DNA from: JACPYF01 sp947085525
GTDB taxonomy: Bacteria; Patescibacteriota; Saccharimonadia; Saccharimonadales; Saccharimonadaceae
Assembly: GCA_947085525.1 (NCBI GenBank)
Contig: CAMTWU010000008.1
Span: forward strand, 61,613-125,612
Length of the DNA: 64,000 bases
Direction: 5' to 3'
The stretch's first letter is position 1; the number at the start of each line of letters is the position of its first letter. Below are positions 23,470 through 32,042 of the stretch, piece after piece. The notes beneath the pieces were generated by a model. The model did not search any database. It was not told the DNA's origin and saw only the letters and a program-made list of their open reading frames with translations. The position numbers and the translations under genes were made by a program.

Positions 23470-24894
23470 ATGAAGAAAGCCACGTTAATCAGCTACAATA
23501 TTGAAAAAGACCGACTATTCTTCCTTGCCGATGTAATGGGGCGTGAGTTTGCTACTAGCATTTGGTATAAAGATGTCGATTTCCATGAACTTCGGGATAA
23601 GATAGGTAAACAGAACCTAGAGCGCATAGTCGCACATATTGCAGCGTTCGAGCTGAACAAATACGGCTCTTTACATTTACGACACGTCGATTTAGGCGAG
23701 CTTAGTAAGTATGTTGATGAATCATTCGCTCAACTATGGGAAAATATTTTCGTTAATATATGGGGTCAGTGGCGCTATGAAAACAATTTACCTCACGATA
23801 AAGCCCCTGAGTTAATCCGAGGTAGCAGCCAAAGACACCAGCCGACTACTCTGCCGCATAATCATCATGCAACACTCACATTCTTTGGCGGTGGCAAGGA
23901 CAGCTTCGTATCAAGCAGTATTTTACAGGGTTCTGGGGTAAACTTTGACATACTCGAATATTCAAACTCTATTTACGGCAATCGAGCTGAACAGTCGGAT
24001 GTGAGCGAAATTGCTGGTCAATCCGCGCCTAAGGCCCATGTCAATGAGATAGCTGTGTACGATGATTTCTTGGACAGTCCAATAATTCAATACGACAGCG
24101 AGGCATACCACATACACAGCCTGGCTGCAGCAGAAACACCCGCCTCGGTGTTTGAATGCTTGCCGCTTGCACTCTTCAAAGGATACAATGCCCTCGCTTT
24201 AGGCCACGAGAAATCAGCCAACTATCCTAACTTGTTATGGGATTTAGAAAGCATGACACCGATCAACCACCAGTGGGGTAAGAGTCTTGAGGCTCAAAAA
24301 GCAATAGCGAACTATATTAAGTCTGAGCTGGTCAAGGACATCTCCTACTTCTCGACACTCATGCCATTGAGCGACCCGGCAATCTTTACAATATTCGCGG
24401 AGATGCCGTGGGAGCTGGTATCAACCGCCCATTCGTGCAATGTAGTTAAGCCGTGGTGTAGGCGCTGCGCAAAATGTGTATACGTCTGGCTATTCTACTT
24501 AGCCTTTCTTGACAAAGACAAAGTTACTAATGATATTTTTGGTGGTGAAGTACTTTTTGGTATAGAAGATAACTACGATGTGCTGCGTAAGCTGGCTGGT
24601 CTAGAATCGCAAACTCCGTTCGAGTGCGTCGGCCAGCCGCCCGAATCTCGACTAGCCATCGCGATCTGTAAAAGCAAAGGCTATAATCAGCCGATACTCG
24701 ATGAACTTCTAGCGAACACTACAAAAGAAGAATTACTCGATACAGTAATGCAGCAACTGACAATTGACGAACATTTTTTGGAACAATGCGAAATTCCCGC
24801 AAAGATCGCCAGCTATTACAAGCACGATCTGACAGACCTGCTGGGTAAAAAACAAAAGCAGCTACTTGCAAGAATTGCTGTTACCAAACTATGA
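23470..24894 (+). CDS. PP-loop ATPase, MurL-like
   Basis: This 474-residue protein has a central PP-loop, LTFFGGGKDSFVSSSIL (about 138-154), the ATP-pyrophosphatase signature of QueC-like and MurL-like enzymes, then a late Cys cluster HSCNVVKPWCRRCAKCVYVW that should bind zinc. MurL enzymes epimerise the terminal L-Glu of UDP-MurNAc-L-Ala-L-Glu using ATP, an alternative route to D-Glu in peptidoglycan. Size and motif order fit MurL, but I have no alignment, so another carboxylate-adenylating role is possible. The message is leaderless (TATTAT 23456-23461). It overlaps the HAD gene by 4 bp. Confidence 0.65.
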   Translation: MKKATLISYNIEKDRLFFLADVMGREFATSIWYKDVDFHELRDKIGKQNLERIVAHIAAFELNKYGSLHLRHVDLGELSKYVDESFAQLWENIFVNIWGQWRYENNLPHDKAPELIRGSSQRHQPTTLPHNHHATLTFFGGGKDSFVSSSILQGSGVNFDILEYSNSIYGNRAEQSDVSEIAGQSAPKAHVNEIAVYDDFLDSPIIQYDSEAYHIHSLAAAETPASVFECLPLALFKGYNALALGHEKSANYPNLLWDLESMTPINHQWGKSLEAQKAIANYIKSELVKDISYFSTLMPLSDPAIFTIFAEMPWELVSTAHSCNVVKPWCRRCAKCVYVWLFYLAFLDKDKVTNDIFGGEVLFGIEDNYDVLRKLAGLESQTPFECVGQPPESRLAIAICKSKGYNQPILDELLANTTKEELLDTVMQQLTIDEHFLEQCEIPAKIASYYKHDLTDLLGKKQKQLLARIAVTKL

Positions 24895-25478
24895 TAAAAG
24901 CGATTATCTTTGACTGCTTTGGTGTCTTTTACACTGACCCCGTCTTCGCATACATGAACAAGTCAACCACTCCCAAGTCGCTCGCCACAGCGCTTCACGA
25001 CCTGGACAGCCAAGCTGCTATCGGAGCGCTGAGTAAACAAGGCTTCATTATTAATGCGGCCAGTCTACTGAATAAGAGCCCCGCTGATGTCGAAAAACAA
25101 TTCTTTCAACCCCAAGACCACAACCAGGAACTAGTTGATTTCGTACTACATAACCGAGAGCAGTTCAAAACAGCACTACTCAGCAACATTGGTGGCGACA
25201 TGATGGACGGATTCTTCGGCAATGACGACTACACTGCACTGTTTGACACGGTCGTATTATCGGGGGATGTAGGTATAGCTAAGCCCAATCCAGAAATATT
25301 TAAACTTACCTGTGACCAGCTTGGCATTAGCCCTCAAGAAACGATCATGGTAGACGACATTCCTGCAAATATTACTGCCGCCAAGGCTATTGGCATGCAA
25401 GGCATAGTCTATAAAGATTTTCGACAATTTAAATTAGAGTTGACTGCACTTCTAGAAAAGAATGATGAGCATAAATAA
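24891..25478 (+). CDS. HAD-superfamily hydrolase (subfamily IA)
   Basis: This 195-residue protein has nucleophile motif IIFDCFGVF (D8), a helical cap (about 15-85), motif II ALLSNIG, the lysine in VGIAKPNPEIFKL and motif IV TIMVDDIPANITAAKAIGM. It acts on a phosphorylated small molecule that cannot be predicted. Start codon overlaps the stop of the PP-loop gene (ATGA), so the two are co-translated and may act in one pathway. Confidence 0.9.
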   Translation: MIKAIIFDCFGVFYTDPVFAYMNKSTTPKSLATALHDLDSQAAIGALSKQGFIINAASLLNKSPADVEKQFFQPQDHNQELVDFVLHNREQFKTALLSNIGGDMMDGFFGNDDYTALFDTVVLSGDVGIAKPNPEIFKLTCDQLGISPQETIMVDDIPANITAAKAIGMQGIVYKDFRQFKLELTALLEKNDEHK

Positions 25479-25603
25479 AGATACGCTCGAACATTGTGCT
25501 CAGACTTGTTTTGGCAAAAACATGACGAGGTAGATAGCTAGACCTTGCTTAAAACACCCCACAAAGGTATGCTATAGACATAATTTTAATGGGGGAGATA
25601 TCC

Positions 25604-26119
25604 ATGGGAGCATTACAAAGTTTAGAAGATCAGCTATCTGGTCTGTTCAAAGATTTACCAGCATTACCAAAAGGCGCCAAAGACGCGCTAGTGCAGTATT
25701 GGCCATACTTGGCACTGCTATTAGGTGCACTACAGTTATTTGCAGCTTGGGGGCTATGGAGTCTTGCTAGCTATACAAACGCGTGGCTAGACTATGCTAG
25801 CCGAGTTGCCGGCACACCAGTGGGCTACAGTGACGCTGAAAAAATGGTTATCTATGGCGGTGTTGTGCTGCTAGTAGTTAACGCAGTCATTTTCTTTATG
25901 GCGTACGCACCACTACTAAAGAAAGCTAAAAAAGGTTGGGACCTATTGTTCCTAGCAACTATCATCAACTTGGTTTACGGTGTGATCCAAATCTTTATGA
26001 CCAGCCGTGGTTTTGGTAGTTTTATCGGCAGCTTGATTGGTACTGCAATCGGTTTATACTTGTTGTTCCAAATCCGTGACCGCTACGCCGCTAAAAAAGC
26101 AGCAAAAACAACTAGCTAG
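25604..26119 (+). CDS. Four-helix membrane protein, unknown
   Basis: This 171-residue protein has four hydrophobic segments (about 32-55, 75-99, 109-127, 132-152), an amphipathic start and a basic tail (RDRYAAKKAAKTTS). The ATG at 25604 follows GGGGGAG by 8 bases; the ATG at 25589 has no ribosome site. The family is not recognised. The last codons overlap those of the convergent gene at 26112 by 8 bp. Confidence 0.7.
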   Translation: MGALQSLEDQLSGLFKDLPALPKGAKDALVQYWPYLALLLGALQLFAAWGLWSLASYTNAWLDYASRVAGTPVGYSDAEKMVIYGGVVLLVVNAVIFFMAYAPLLKKAKKGWDLLFLATIINLVYGVIQIFMTSRGFGSFIGSLIGTAIGLYLLFQIRDRYAAKKAAKTTS

Positions 26120-26597
26120 TTTTAATACGTCTGTAACTAAACGCTCGCGCCACGCGCCAGCCTGCATGAGAGTCGGTGTCAAACTGGTAAATATGACCAT
26201 CTTTGACCTCGGCAATCTGTATCAGGGCTGGGCGATACGGTGTGAGCGTTTTGTAATACGCCAGATCCGAGTCATTCACATTTGAGCGACCTGGGTAAAT
26301 CTCTTTGAACTTTTCGCGAGCAAATTCGTTGAAATAATCTATTTCTCCGCGGGGTGGCAAGAATAGCTCGGCTTTCAGCCCCATGCGAGTGACGATCTTT
26401 CGTATATCACCCAGGTTCAGGCGTGCTTGGCCAGTTATGTACACGTATACTTGTTTGTTTTTTGTCATAAAGACCGACGCGGTTGAAGTGTGACTAACAG
26501 GGGCGTTCGCGACCAAAACTTGTTTGACATCAACAACCAGCCCGAACTTTTCTCGTGCTAGCTCTTCTAGAGCCAGGCCATCATAGGTTGTCTGCAT
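26112..26597 (-). CDS. Conserved-looking hypothetical protein
   Basis: This 161-residue soluble protein begins MQTTYDGLALEELAREKFG and has a mixed alpha/beta pattern with the strings VFMTKNKQVYVYITGQARLNLGDIRKIVTRMGLKAE and DSDLAYYKTLTPYRPALIQIAEV. No known catalytic motif. The start is 24 bp from the divergent helicase gene, and the two promoters overlap. It might bind a nucleic acid or nucleotide; this is a guess from context only. Confidence 0.65.
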   Translation of the reverse strand: MQTTYDGLALEELAREKFGLVVDVKQVLVANAPVSHTSTASVFMTKNKQVYVYITGQARLNLGDIRKIVTRMGLKAELFLPPRGEIDYFNEFAREKFKEIYPGRSNVNDSDLAYYKTLTPYRPALIQIAEVKDGHIYQFDTDSHAGWRVARAFSYRRIKTS

Positions 26598-26621
26598 ACT
26601 ACTAGTATATAATAAAAGGTA

Positions 26622-29600
26622 ATGTTGGAGTACGAAAAGCGCTATAAGGCACTGAACACAGCGCAAAAGCAAGCAGTCGACCATATCGAGGGACCGATGA
26701 TGGTTATTGCTGGGCCAGGAACTGGTAAAACAGAGCTCCTGAGCATGCGCGCTGCAAATATATTGCGTAGTACTGATATGAACCCGGGTAATATCCTGTG
26801 TCTAACCTATACCGAGAGTGGTGTACGGGCTATGCGGGAACGCTTGATAGAGCTAATTGGCCAAGATGCCTACCGAGTAGCTATACAAACTTTTCATGGA
26901 TTCGGTAGTGAAGTTATCAACAACAATCCAGATTATTTCTATAATGGCGCAGATTTTCGTCCGGCCGATGAGCTATCTACCTACGAAGTACTGCATACGC
27001 TCTTTAAAGCACTGCCACACGACAATCCCTTGAGCGCAAAGTTAGATAATGATTATAGCTATATGCGCAAAACTCAGACCAGCATATCGGACTTTAAACG
27101 TGCAGGTCTAACCCCTGACGAGATCCAGCGGATCGCGCATCACTCGCTAGGCTTTATCGAATACGCCGAGCCAAAACTACAAGCTTTTTGGCCACAAAAA
27201 ATAGACAAAAAAATTATCAGCGCCATCCCCAAATTGATCGATGTGCTAGAAAAATACGAAAGCGAACCAACAAATGTTCCGAATATACTGCCGCTCAGTG
27301 AGATTTGTGTGCAGCAACTGAGCGCCGCAGCCGAACAAGCCGCAGAAACTGGCAAGACCAATGCTATCACATCATGGAAGGCGCAATGGCTAGAGAAAAA
27401 CACCGATGGAGTGTTTGTTTTTCGCAACAAAAAACGATTTCACCAATTGAACGCAGCCAGCAGTATCTACCAAGATTACTTGACCTCAATGCAAGCAGCG
27501 CGACTGTATGATTACGATGATATGATCTTGCGCGTTGTCCATGCGCTAGAAGTTTTTCATGATCTACGACTGAACCTGCAGGAAAAATACCAGTACATCA
27601 TGGTTGACGAATTCCAAGACACCAACGGTGCGCAGATGCGCATATTACAAAGCCTGATTAATTTACCTACTGGTGACGCACCTAATATCATGGTTGTTGG
27701 TGACGACGACCAGGCAATTTATAGTTTCCAGGGTGCGGATATCAGTAACATCTTAGGTTTTGAAAAACTCCTCAAGAAACCTCGTGTTATCACACTCAAA
27801 CAAAACTATCGTAGCCTAGGTGGTATCTTGGAAAGTTCTCGTGGTGTGATAAGCCAAGGACAAGATAGACTAGAAACCCAAGACGCATCTATCGATAAAA
27901 CATTGGTTGCGCAACAAAAAGGTGACGGTACAGAGGTAACATTGACACAATATGACTCGCAGGCAGCAGAGTTTTTGTCAGTCGCCAGAGCTATAGGCGA
28001 GGCGATTAAAAGCGGTCAAGATCCTCATACTATAGCGGTGTTGGCACGTGGCAAGAAAGATATTCAGGCTTTTTTGCCATATCTGTATCATCAAAAGGTA
28101 AAGGTTAGTTACGAGTACGATGAAAATATACTAGACAGTCAGCCAGTAGATATCCTCGTATTGCTGTCGCAATTGGTGATCGATATTGCCGAGGGTAATA
28201 TCGATGAGGCAAATGCAGCGCTGCCAGAAGTCTTGTCTCATCCTGCTTTTAACCTGTCCGCCAAGCAACTATGGCAACTCAGTCTCGATGCCTATAAAAA
28301 CAAGCAAACTTGGCTAGAAGTCATGTTAGAGCAAACTAGTGACCTGCCAAAAATTGCTAACTGGCTGTTAGAAATGGCAAAACTATCGACAAATATGCCA
28401 GTCGAGCCGATGTTGGATCTACTGTTTGGTACGAATGTGAGCGAAGGCTATAGTTCACCGCTCATGGAATATTTCTTTTCGAAAAAAGAACTACAAGATA
28501 ATCCAAGTAACTACATTGTTTATTTGCAGTCCCTGGCCACCCTCAGGACAAACATCCGAGAATATCGGCCGCAGAGCCAGTTGTATTTGACCGATTTTGT
28601 AGATTATATCAACCTGGCTAGAAACGCTGGGATAGCCCTAAAGAATCACTATAGCGCCGAGCCGATTGATGACGCGGTGCAAATCATGACTGCTCACAAA
28701 GCAAAGGGTCTGGAGTTTGAGTCTGTCTATATTTTGCATACTACCAGCGACACGTGGGGTAGCAAGAGCCGCGGCTACAGTAATAGATTGAGCTATCCGG
28801 AAAATATGCCGATAGGACTGGCGGGCGACAGCTATGACGACAAGCTACGTTTGTTCTTTGTGGCAATGACTCGTGCCAAAAAACAATTGCATCTTTCAAC
28901 CTCGGCCCAAAACCTCACAGGCAAAGCAACCTTGATCGCAGATTTTCTGATTGAGCAATCTTGGCACGATGCAAAATCTGTCGATACTAGCGAAGTCAGA
29001 CTCGAGGCTGCAGAAAATACATGGCAAACACACATTGATCCCACCAAAGATCATAGCCTACGTGAACTTTTAACTAGACATCTCAAAAATTACCACCTGA
29101 GCGCAACTCACCTCAATACCTTTATTGATATTACGGGTGGTGGACCGCAAAACTTTCTGCTCAGCAACTTGCTGCATTTTCCAAAAGGTATTTCAGCCAG
29201 CGCAGCACTGGGTTCGAGCGTTCACAAAGCCCTACAGAAAGCCCACCAGCACTTGCGGGTTACAAGTGAAAAAAGACCGATTGAGGACATCGTTGGTGAC
29301 TTTGAAAACTTTTTGAAATCTGCTCGTTTACCTGAATATGATTATACTCACCAGCTACAAAAGGGAAGTGATGCACTGCGAAGCTACCTGGAAAACTCCT
29401 ATAATGAATTTTCACCAGAACAAGAGGTAGAGTTTGACTTTTTGCGTCAGGGATCTGTGCTCGATGACGTTCGACTGACAGGAATCATCGACGTCATGAG
29501 CGTAGACATCAAGCAAAAGAAAATTTCTGTTACAGATTATAAAACAGGCAAGCCAGCACTGAGCTGGAAAGGTGCGAGTGATTTTGAGAAAATAAAGCTA

Positions 29601-29888
29601 CATAAATATAAGCAACAACTGATGTTTTACAAAATACTGATCGAAAATTCGCGTGATTTCCATGACTATACAGTCGACTCATTACAACTGGCATTTGTCG
29701 AACCTACGCCTACTGGCACAACCTCAAATTTGATAGCTGAGTTCACAGACAGCGAGTTAGAAACTTTCAAAAAACTATTACATGCGGTATGGGATCGGAT
29801 CATACGCGGGGATTTTGTCGATACATCTGGTTACGAACAGAGCTACAAAGGTCTATTGCAGTTCGAAAAAGACTTGCTTATACCTTGA
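26622..29888 (+). CDS. UvrD/Rep-type helicase fused to a RecB-like nuclease
   Basis: This 1088-residue protein has superfamily 1A helicase motifs in order: Q-motif LNTAQKQAVDH, Walker A AGPGTGKTELL, CLTYTESGVRAMRERL, DEFQDTNGAQ (Walker B), GDDDQAIYSFQGA, QNYRS, and late TAHKAKGLEFESVYI and LFFVAMTRAKKQL. The last 250 residues form a PD-(D/E)xK domain with GIIDVMSVD and ISVTDYKTGK (catalytic D...DYK), as in AddA/RecB. A separate AddB is not in the window. It likely resects double-strand breaks. The message is leaderless (TATAAT 26608-26613). Confidence 0.93.
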   Translation: MLEYEKRYKALNTAQKQAVDHIEGPMMVIAGPGTGKTELLSMRAANILRSTDMNPGNILCLTYTESGVRAMRERLIELIGQDAYRVAIQTFHGFGSEVINNNPDYFYNGADFRPADELSTYEVLHTLFKALPHDNPLSAKLDNDYSYMRKTQTSISDFKRAGLTPDEIQRIAHHSLGFIEYAEPKLQAFWPQKIDKKIISAIPKLIDVLEKYESEPTNVPNILPLSEICVQQLSAAAEQAAETGKTNAITSWKAQWLEKNTDGVFVFRNKKRFHQLNAASSIYQDYLTSMQAARLYDYDDMILRVVHALEVFHDLRLNLQEKYQYIMVDEFQDTNGAQMRILQSLINLPTGDAPNIMVVGDDDQAIYSFQGADISNILGFEKLLKKPRVITLKQNYRSLGGILESSRGVISQGQDRLETQDASIDKTLVAQQKGDGTEVTLTQYDSQAAEFLSVARAIGEAIKSGQDPHTIAVLARGKKDIQAFLPYLYHQKVKVSYEYDENILDSQPVDILVLLSQLVIDIAEGNIDEANAALPEVLSHPAFNLSAKQLWQLSLDAYKNKQTWLEVMLEQTSDLPKIANWLLEMAKLSTNMPVEPMLDLLFGTNVSEGYSSPLMEYFFSKKELQDNPSNYIVYLQSLATLRTNIREYRPQSQLYLTDFVDYINLARNAGIALKNHYSAEPIDDAVQIMTAHKAKGLEFESVYILHTTSDTWGSKSRGYSNRLSYPENMPIGLAGDSYDDKLRLFFVAMTRAKKQLHLSTSAQNLTGKATLIADFLIEQSWHDAKSVDTSEVRLEAAENTWQTHIDPTKDHSLRELLTRHLKNYHLSATHLNTFIDITGGGPQNFLLSNLLHFPKGISASAALGSSVHKALQKAHQHLRVTSEKRPIEDIVGDFENFLKSARLPEYDYTHQLQKGSDALRSYLENSYNEFSPEQEVEFDFLRQGSVLDDVRLTGIIDVMSVDIKQKKISVTDYKTGKPALSWKGASDFEKIKLHKYKQQLMFYKILIENSRDFHDYTVDSLQLAFVEPTPTGTTSNLIAEFTDSELETFKKLLHAVWDRIIRGDFVDTSGYEQSYKGLLQFEKDLLIP

Positions 29889-30281
29889 TTCCGTGATAAC
29901 ATTGTATTCGCCCTCAAAATTTAAGCCTTTTTTATAAAGGCTCGCACATACTACAATTTTGGTGACAAGTATCTCGAAACTAGCACGCGCCACTAGATAT
30001 AGAGACCAATGAGGAGACAAACAAGGCTGATGCACTTTACAGAGCTCGCCGGTTTAATCACTTGTTACCACATTCGTTCGCCAGTCTGGCCTTACTGAGC
30101 CATTGACGGCAACGAATCCTGCAGCAAACGGAAACCACTCATGGGGGTGAAGGGGATCCGTGTTGGGGAGGAAGGCTAGTGCCACTCGCAAGAGTCGCAT
30201 GTATAAGCCCACTCATAGGTGCTGCAGCACAGTCCGCCTCCGTATCTGTCTCACGACAGATGCGGAGACGGACATTTTTTT
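29889..30281 (+). ncRNA. Structured gene-free region with strong terminator, candidate small RNA
   Basis: There is no convincing gene. A -10-like TACAAT (29952-29957) could start a transcript near 29964. Inside are ATTCGTT-GCC/GGC-AACGAAT (30072-30117), GGC/GCC, ACTC-GCAA-GAGT (30184-30195) with a GNRA-type loop, and GTGCTGCAGCAC. It closes with a three-part terminator: GTCCG/CGGAC, CTCCG/CGGAG, TCTGTC/GACAGA (30232-30273) and seven T. It does not match RNase P RNA, SRP RNA, 6S RNA or tmRNA by eye. Confidence 0.55.
30232..30281 (+). terminator. Strong rho-independent terminator
   Basis: Sixteen base pairs in three blocks around the loop TCAC, then ATTTTTTT. The dus promoter (TATACT, 30298-30303) follows at once. 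Confidence 0.9.
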
Positions 30282-30311
30282 ATACAGAACTTTTAACTAT
30301 ACTGAGAACAT

Positions 30312-31256
30312 ATGAACATTTGGTCAGAATTACCCAAACCCATTTTTATCCTTGCACCGATGGAAGCTGTGACAGATACAGTATTTCGTCACGTTGTTGC
30401 AGCTGCACATCCACCAGATCTCTACTTTACCGAGTTTACAAACGCGACCGGCTGGGTAAACGCAGGTGAAAAGGCTGTCAGTGGTAGGTTGGACAAAACA
30501 AATGATGAAAAACCAATCATCGCACATATATGGGGATCGAATCCTGATGATATCGAAAAGCTGGCAGTTTACTGTGCAGAGCTAGGGTACGACGGTATCG
30601 ATATCAATACCGGCTGTCCTGATAAATCTGCGATCAAATCTGGTGGTGGTGCAGCGTTAATCAAGAACCAACCATTAATGGCCGAAATTGTAGCTGCTGC
30701 CAAAAAAAGTGGCCTACCAGTCAGCGTCAAAGCCAGACTGGGGTATTCGAAAATAGAAGAATATACTGATTGGCTCGGCTTTTTACTGCAACAAGATTTG
30801 GCAGCACTGACTATACACCTACGAACCAAGAGCGAGATGAGTAAAGTACCCGCTCACTTTGAAATCTTGCCTAACATTGTAGCGATGCGTGATGAAATAG
30901 CTCCCAATACATTGATCATAGCTAATGGTGATATCAGGGATCGCCAACATGGCCAGGAGATTATAGACAAGTACGGGGTAGACGGAGTAATGATAGGTCG
31001 TGGAGTATTCCACAATCCATTCGCATTTGAAAAGGATCCTGTGAAACATACAAAGGAACAACTACTAGATTTGCTGAACCTACATTTAAACCTGTACGAG
31101 CAGCGAGGCGACAAAAAACGCAAATACGAAACATTGAAACGTTTCTACAAAATATATATTCGTGATTTTGACGGCGCCAGCGAGCTACGTCATCAACTCA
31201 TGCAAACAAAAGATACTACTGAGGTTCGGACGATTTTACAATCTCAGGGTCTATAA
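30312..31256 (+). CDS. dus: tRNA-dihydrouridine synthase
   Basis: This 314-residue flavoenzyme reduces uridines in the tRNA D-loop. TIM-barrel signatures: FILAPMEAVTDTVFR, the catalytic cysteine in DGIDINTGCPDKSA, KARLGY, TIHLRTKSEMSKV (FMN-binding His) and ANGDIRD with GVMIGRGVFHNPF. C-terminal helical domain follows. The gene appears leaderless (8 bases from TATACT to ATG). Its end overlaps the convergent GreA-C-like gene by 41 bp. Confidence 0.95.
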   Translation: MNIWSELPKPIFILAPMEAVTDTVFRHVVAAAHPPDLYFTEFTNATGWVNAGEKAVSGRLDKTNDEKPIIAHIWGSNPDDIEKLAVYCAELGYDGIDINTGCPDKSAIKSGGGAALIKNQPLMAEIVAAAKKSGLPVSVKARLGYSKIEEYTDWLGFLLQQDLAALTIHLRTKSEMSKVPAHFEILPNIVAMRDEIAPNTLIIANGDIRDRQHGQEIIDKYGVDGVMIGRGVFHNPFAFEKDPVKHTKEQLLDLLNLHLNLYEQRGDKKRKYETLKRFYKIYIRDFDGASELRHQLMQTKDTTEVRTILQSQGL

Positions 31257-31575
31257 TCTCTAAAATCCTTATTCTTGTATTTTCATATAGGGTAATCTCG
31301 GCACCATCTTGTGGTTGATGATATATTTTTTTACCCAACTCAGAGTCAAGGTCGATAAGAAAATCCACACCATCAGACTGTGCTTCATTTTTGTTCTGCA
31401 CTAGCTTAATTCGTTTAGTTTGTGGGTTATCGCCTAAAAATTCTACAACTACAGTACTACCATACCCTACAAGCCGAAGGACATCAGCTTCCGCCGTATT
31501 CTTATCAAGATCACGCATAACTTTCGTGACTTTATCCAGATTAGGTCCTGAATGTGGCGGTAGCTTTGGCTCCAT
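31216..31575 (-). CDS. GreA/GreB C-terminal-domain-like protein
   Basis: This is a 119-residue protein. The C-terminal part VGYGSTVVVEFLGDNPQTKRIKLVQ ... IDLDSELGKKIYHQPQDGAEITLYE matches the FKBP-like fold of transcript-cleavage factors (Gre 'SPLGKAL...GD' turn). The N-terminal coiled coil with the acidic tip is absent; instead there is a short helix LDKVTKVMRDLDKNTAEAD. It cannot stimulate RNA cleavage in the usual way, but may bind RNA polymerase as Rnk- or Gfh-type proteins do. It lies just downstream of atpC, on the same strand. Confidence 0.65.
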   Translation of the reverse strand: MEPKLPPHSGPNLDKVTKVMRDLDKNTAEADVLRLVGYGSTVVVEFLGDNPQTKRIKLVQNKNEAQSDGVDFLIDLDSELGKKIYHQPQDGAEITLYENTRIRILEIIDPEIVKSSEPQ

Positions 31576-31617
31576 AGGATCCTCCTACTTACACCAAAAG
31601 TATACCACCCAGGAAGT

Positions 31618-32040
31618 CTAACGTCGACGGTGACGGCGAAGACCAGCAACCTTTAGCTTGACCGCGTGACGATCAACCAATTGACTGGCTTGCTCTAGCT
31701 CTATCTGGTTTTTTGCACCAGCCTTTAGTTTCAATGCGCGCTCTAACGCAGCTTTGGTTTCACCCTCGACGATATCGTCACTATGATCAGCCTCGTCAAC
31801 CAAAACCTTAACGGCATCGGGCTCGATTTCTACCACACCACCACTAGTTGCAAAATAGTCCAATTGTTTATCAGAATCATGCTTTTTATAACGAACCGCA
31901 ATAATGCCTGGCTTGGCCAGTGTGATCAAAGCTTCATGGCCTTGATACACCGAAATCTCGCCAGCTTTTGTAGGTAGCGTCACTCCGTACACCTCGGTGT
32001 CGAGCTTTGTTCCTAGTAATGTCACCAGACTTAGTTTCAT
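31618..32040 (-). CDS. atpC: ATP synthase epsilon subunit
   Basis: This 140-residue protein has an N-terminal beta-sandwich (KLSLVTLLGTKLDTEVYGVTLPTKAGEISVYQGHEALITLAKPG) and a C-terminal helix pair ending in a very basic RRHRRR tail. It is part of the central stalk and limits ATP hydrolysis. It is the last gene of the operon, 2 bp after atpD. Confidence 0.93.
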   Translation of the reverse strand: MKLSLVTLLGTKLDTEVYGVTLPTKAGEISVYQGHEALITLAKPGIIAVRYKKHDSDKQLDYFATSGGVVEIEPDAVKVLVDEADHSDDIVEGETKAALERALKLKAGAKNQIELEQASQLVDRHAVKLKVAGLRRHRRR

Positions 32041-32042
32041 AG

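Noticed and set aside
30009..30098. Short frame beginning MRRQTRLMHFTELAGLIT in the structured region before dus
   Set aside because: No ribosome site, and the frame runs through stems; I treat the region as RNA.
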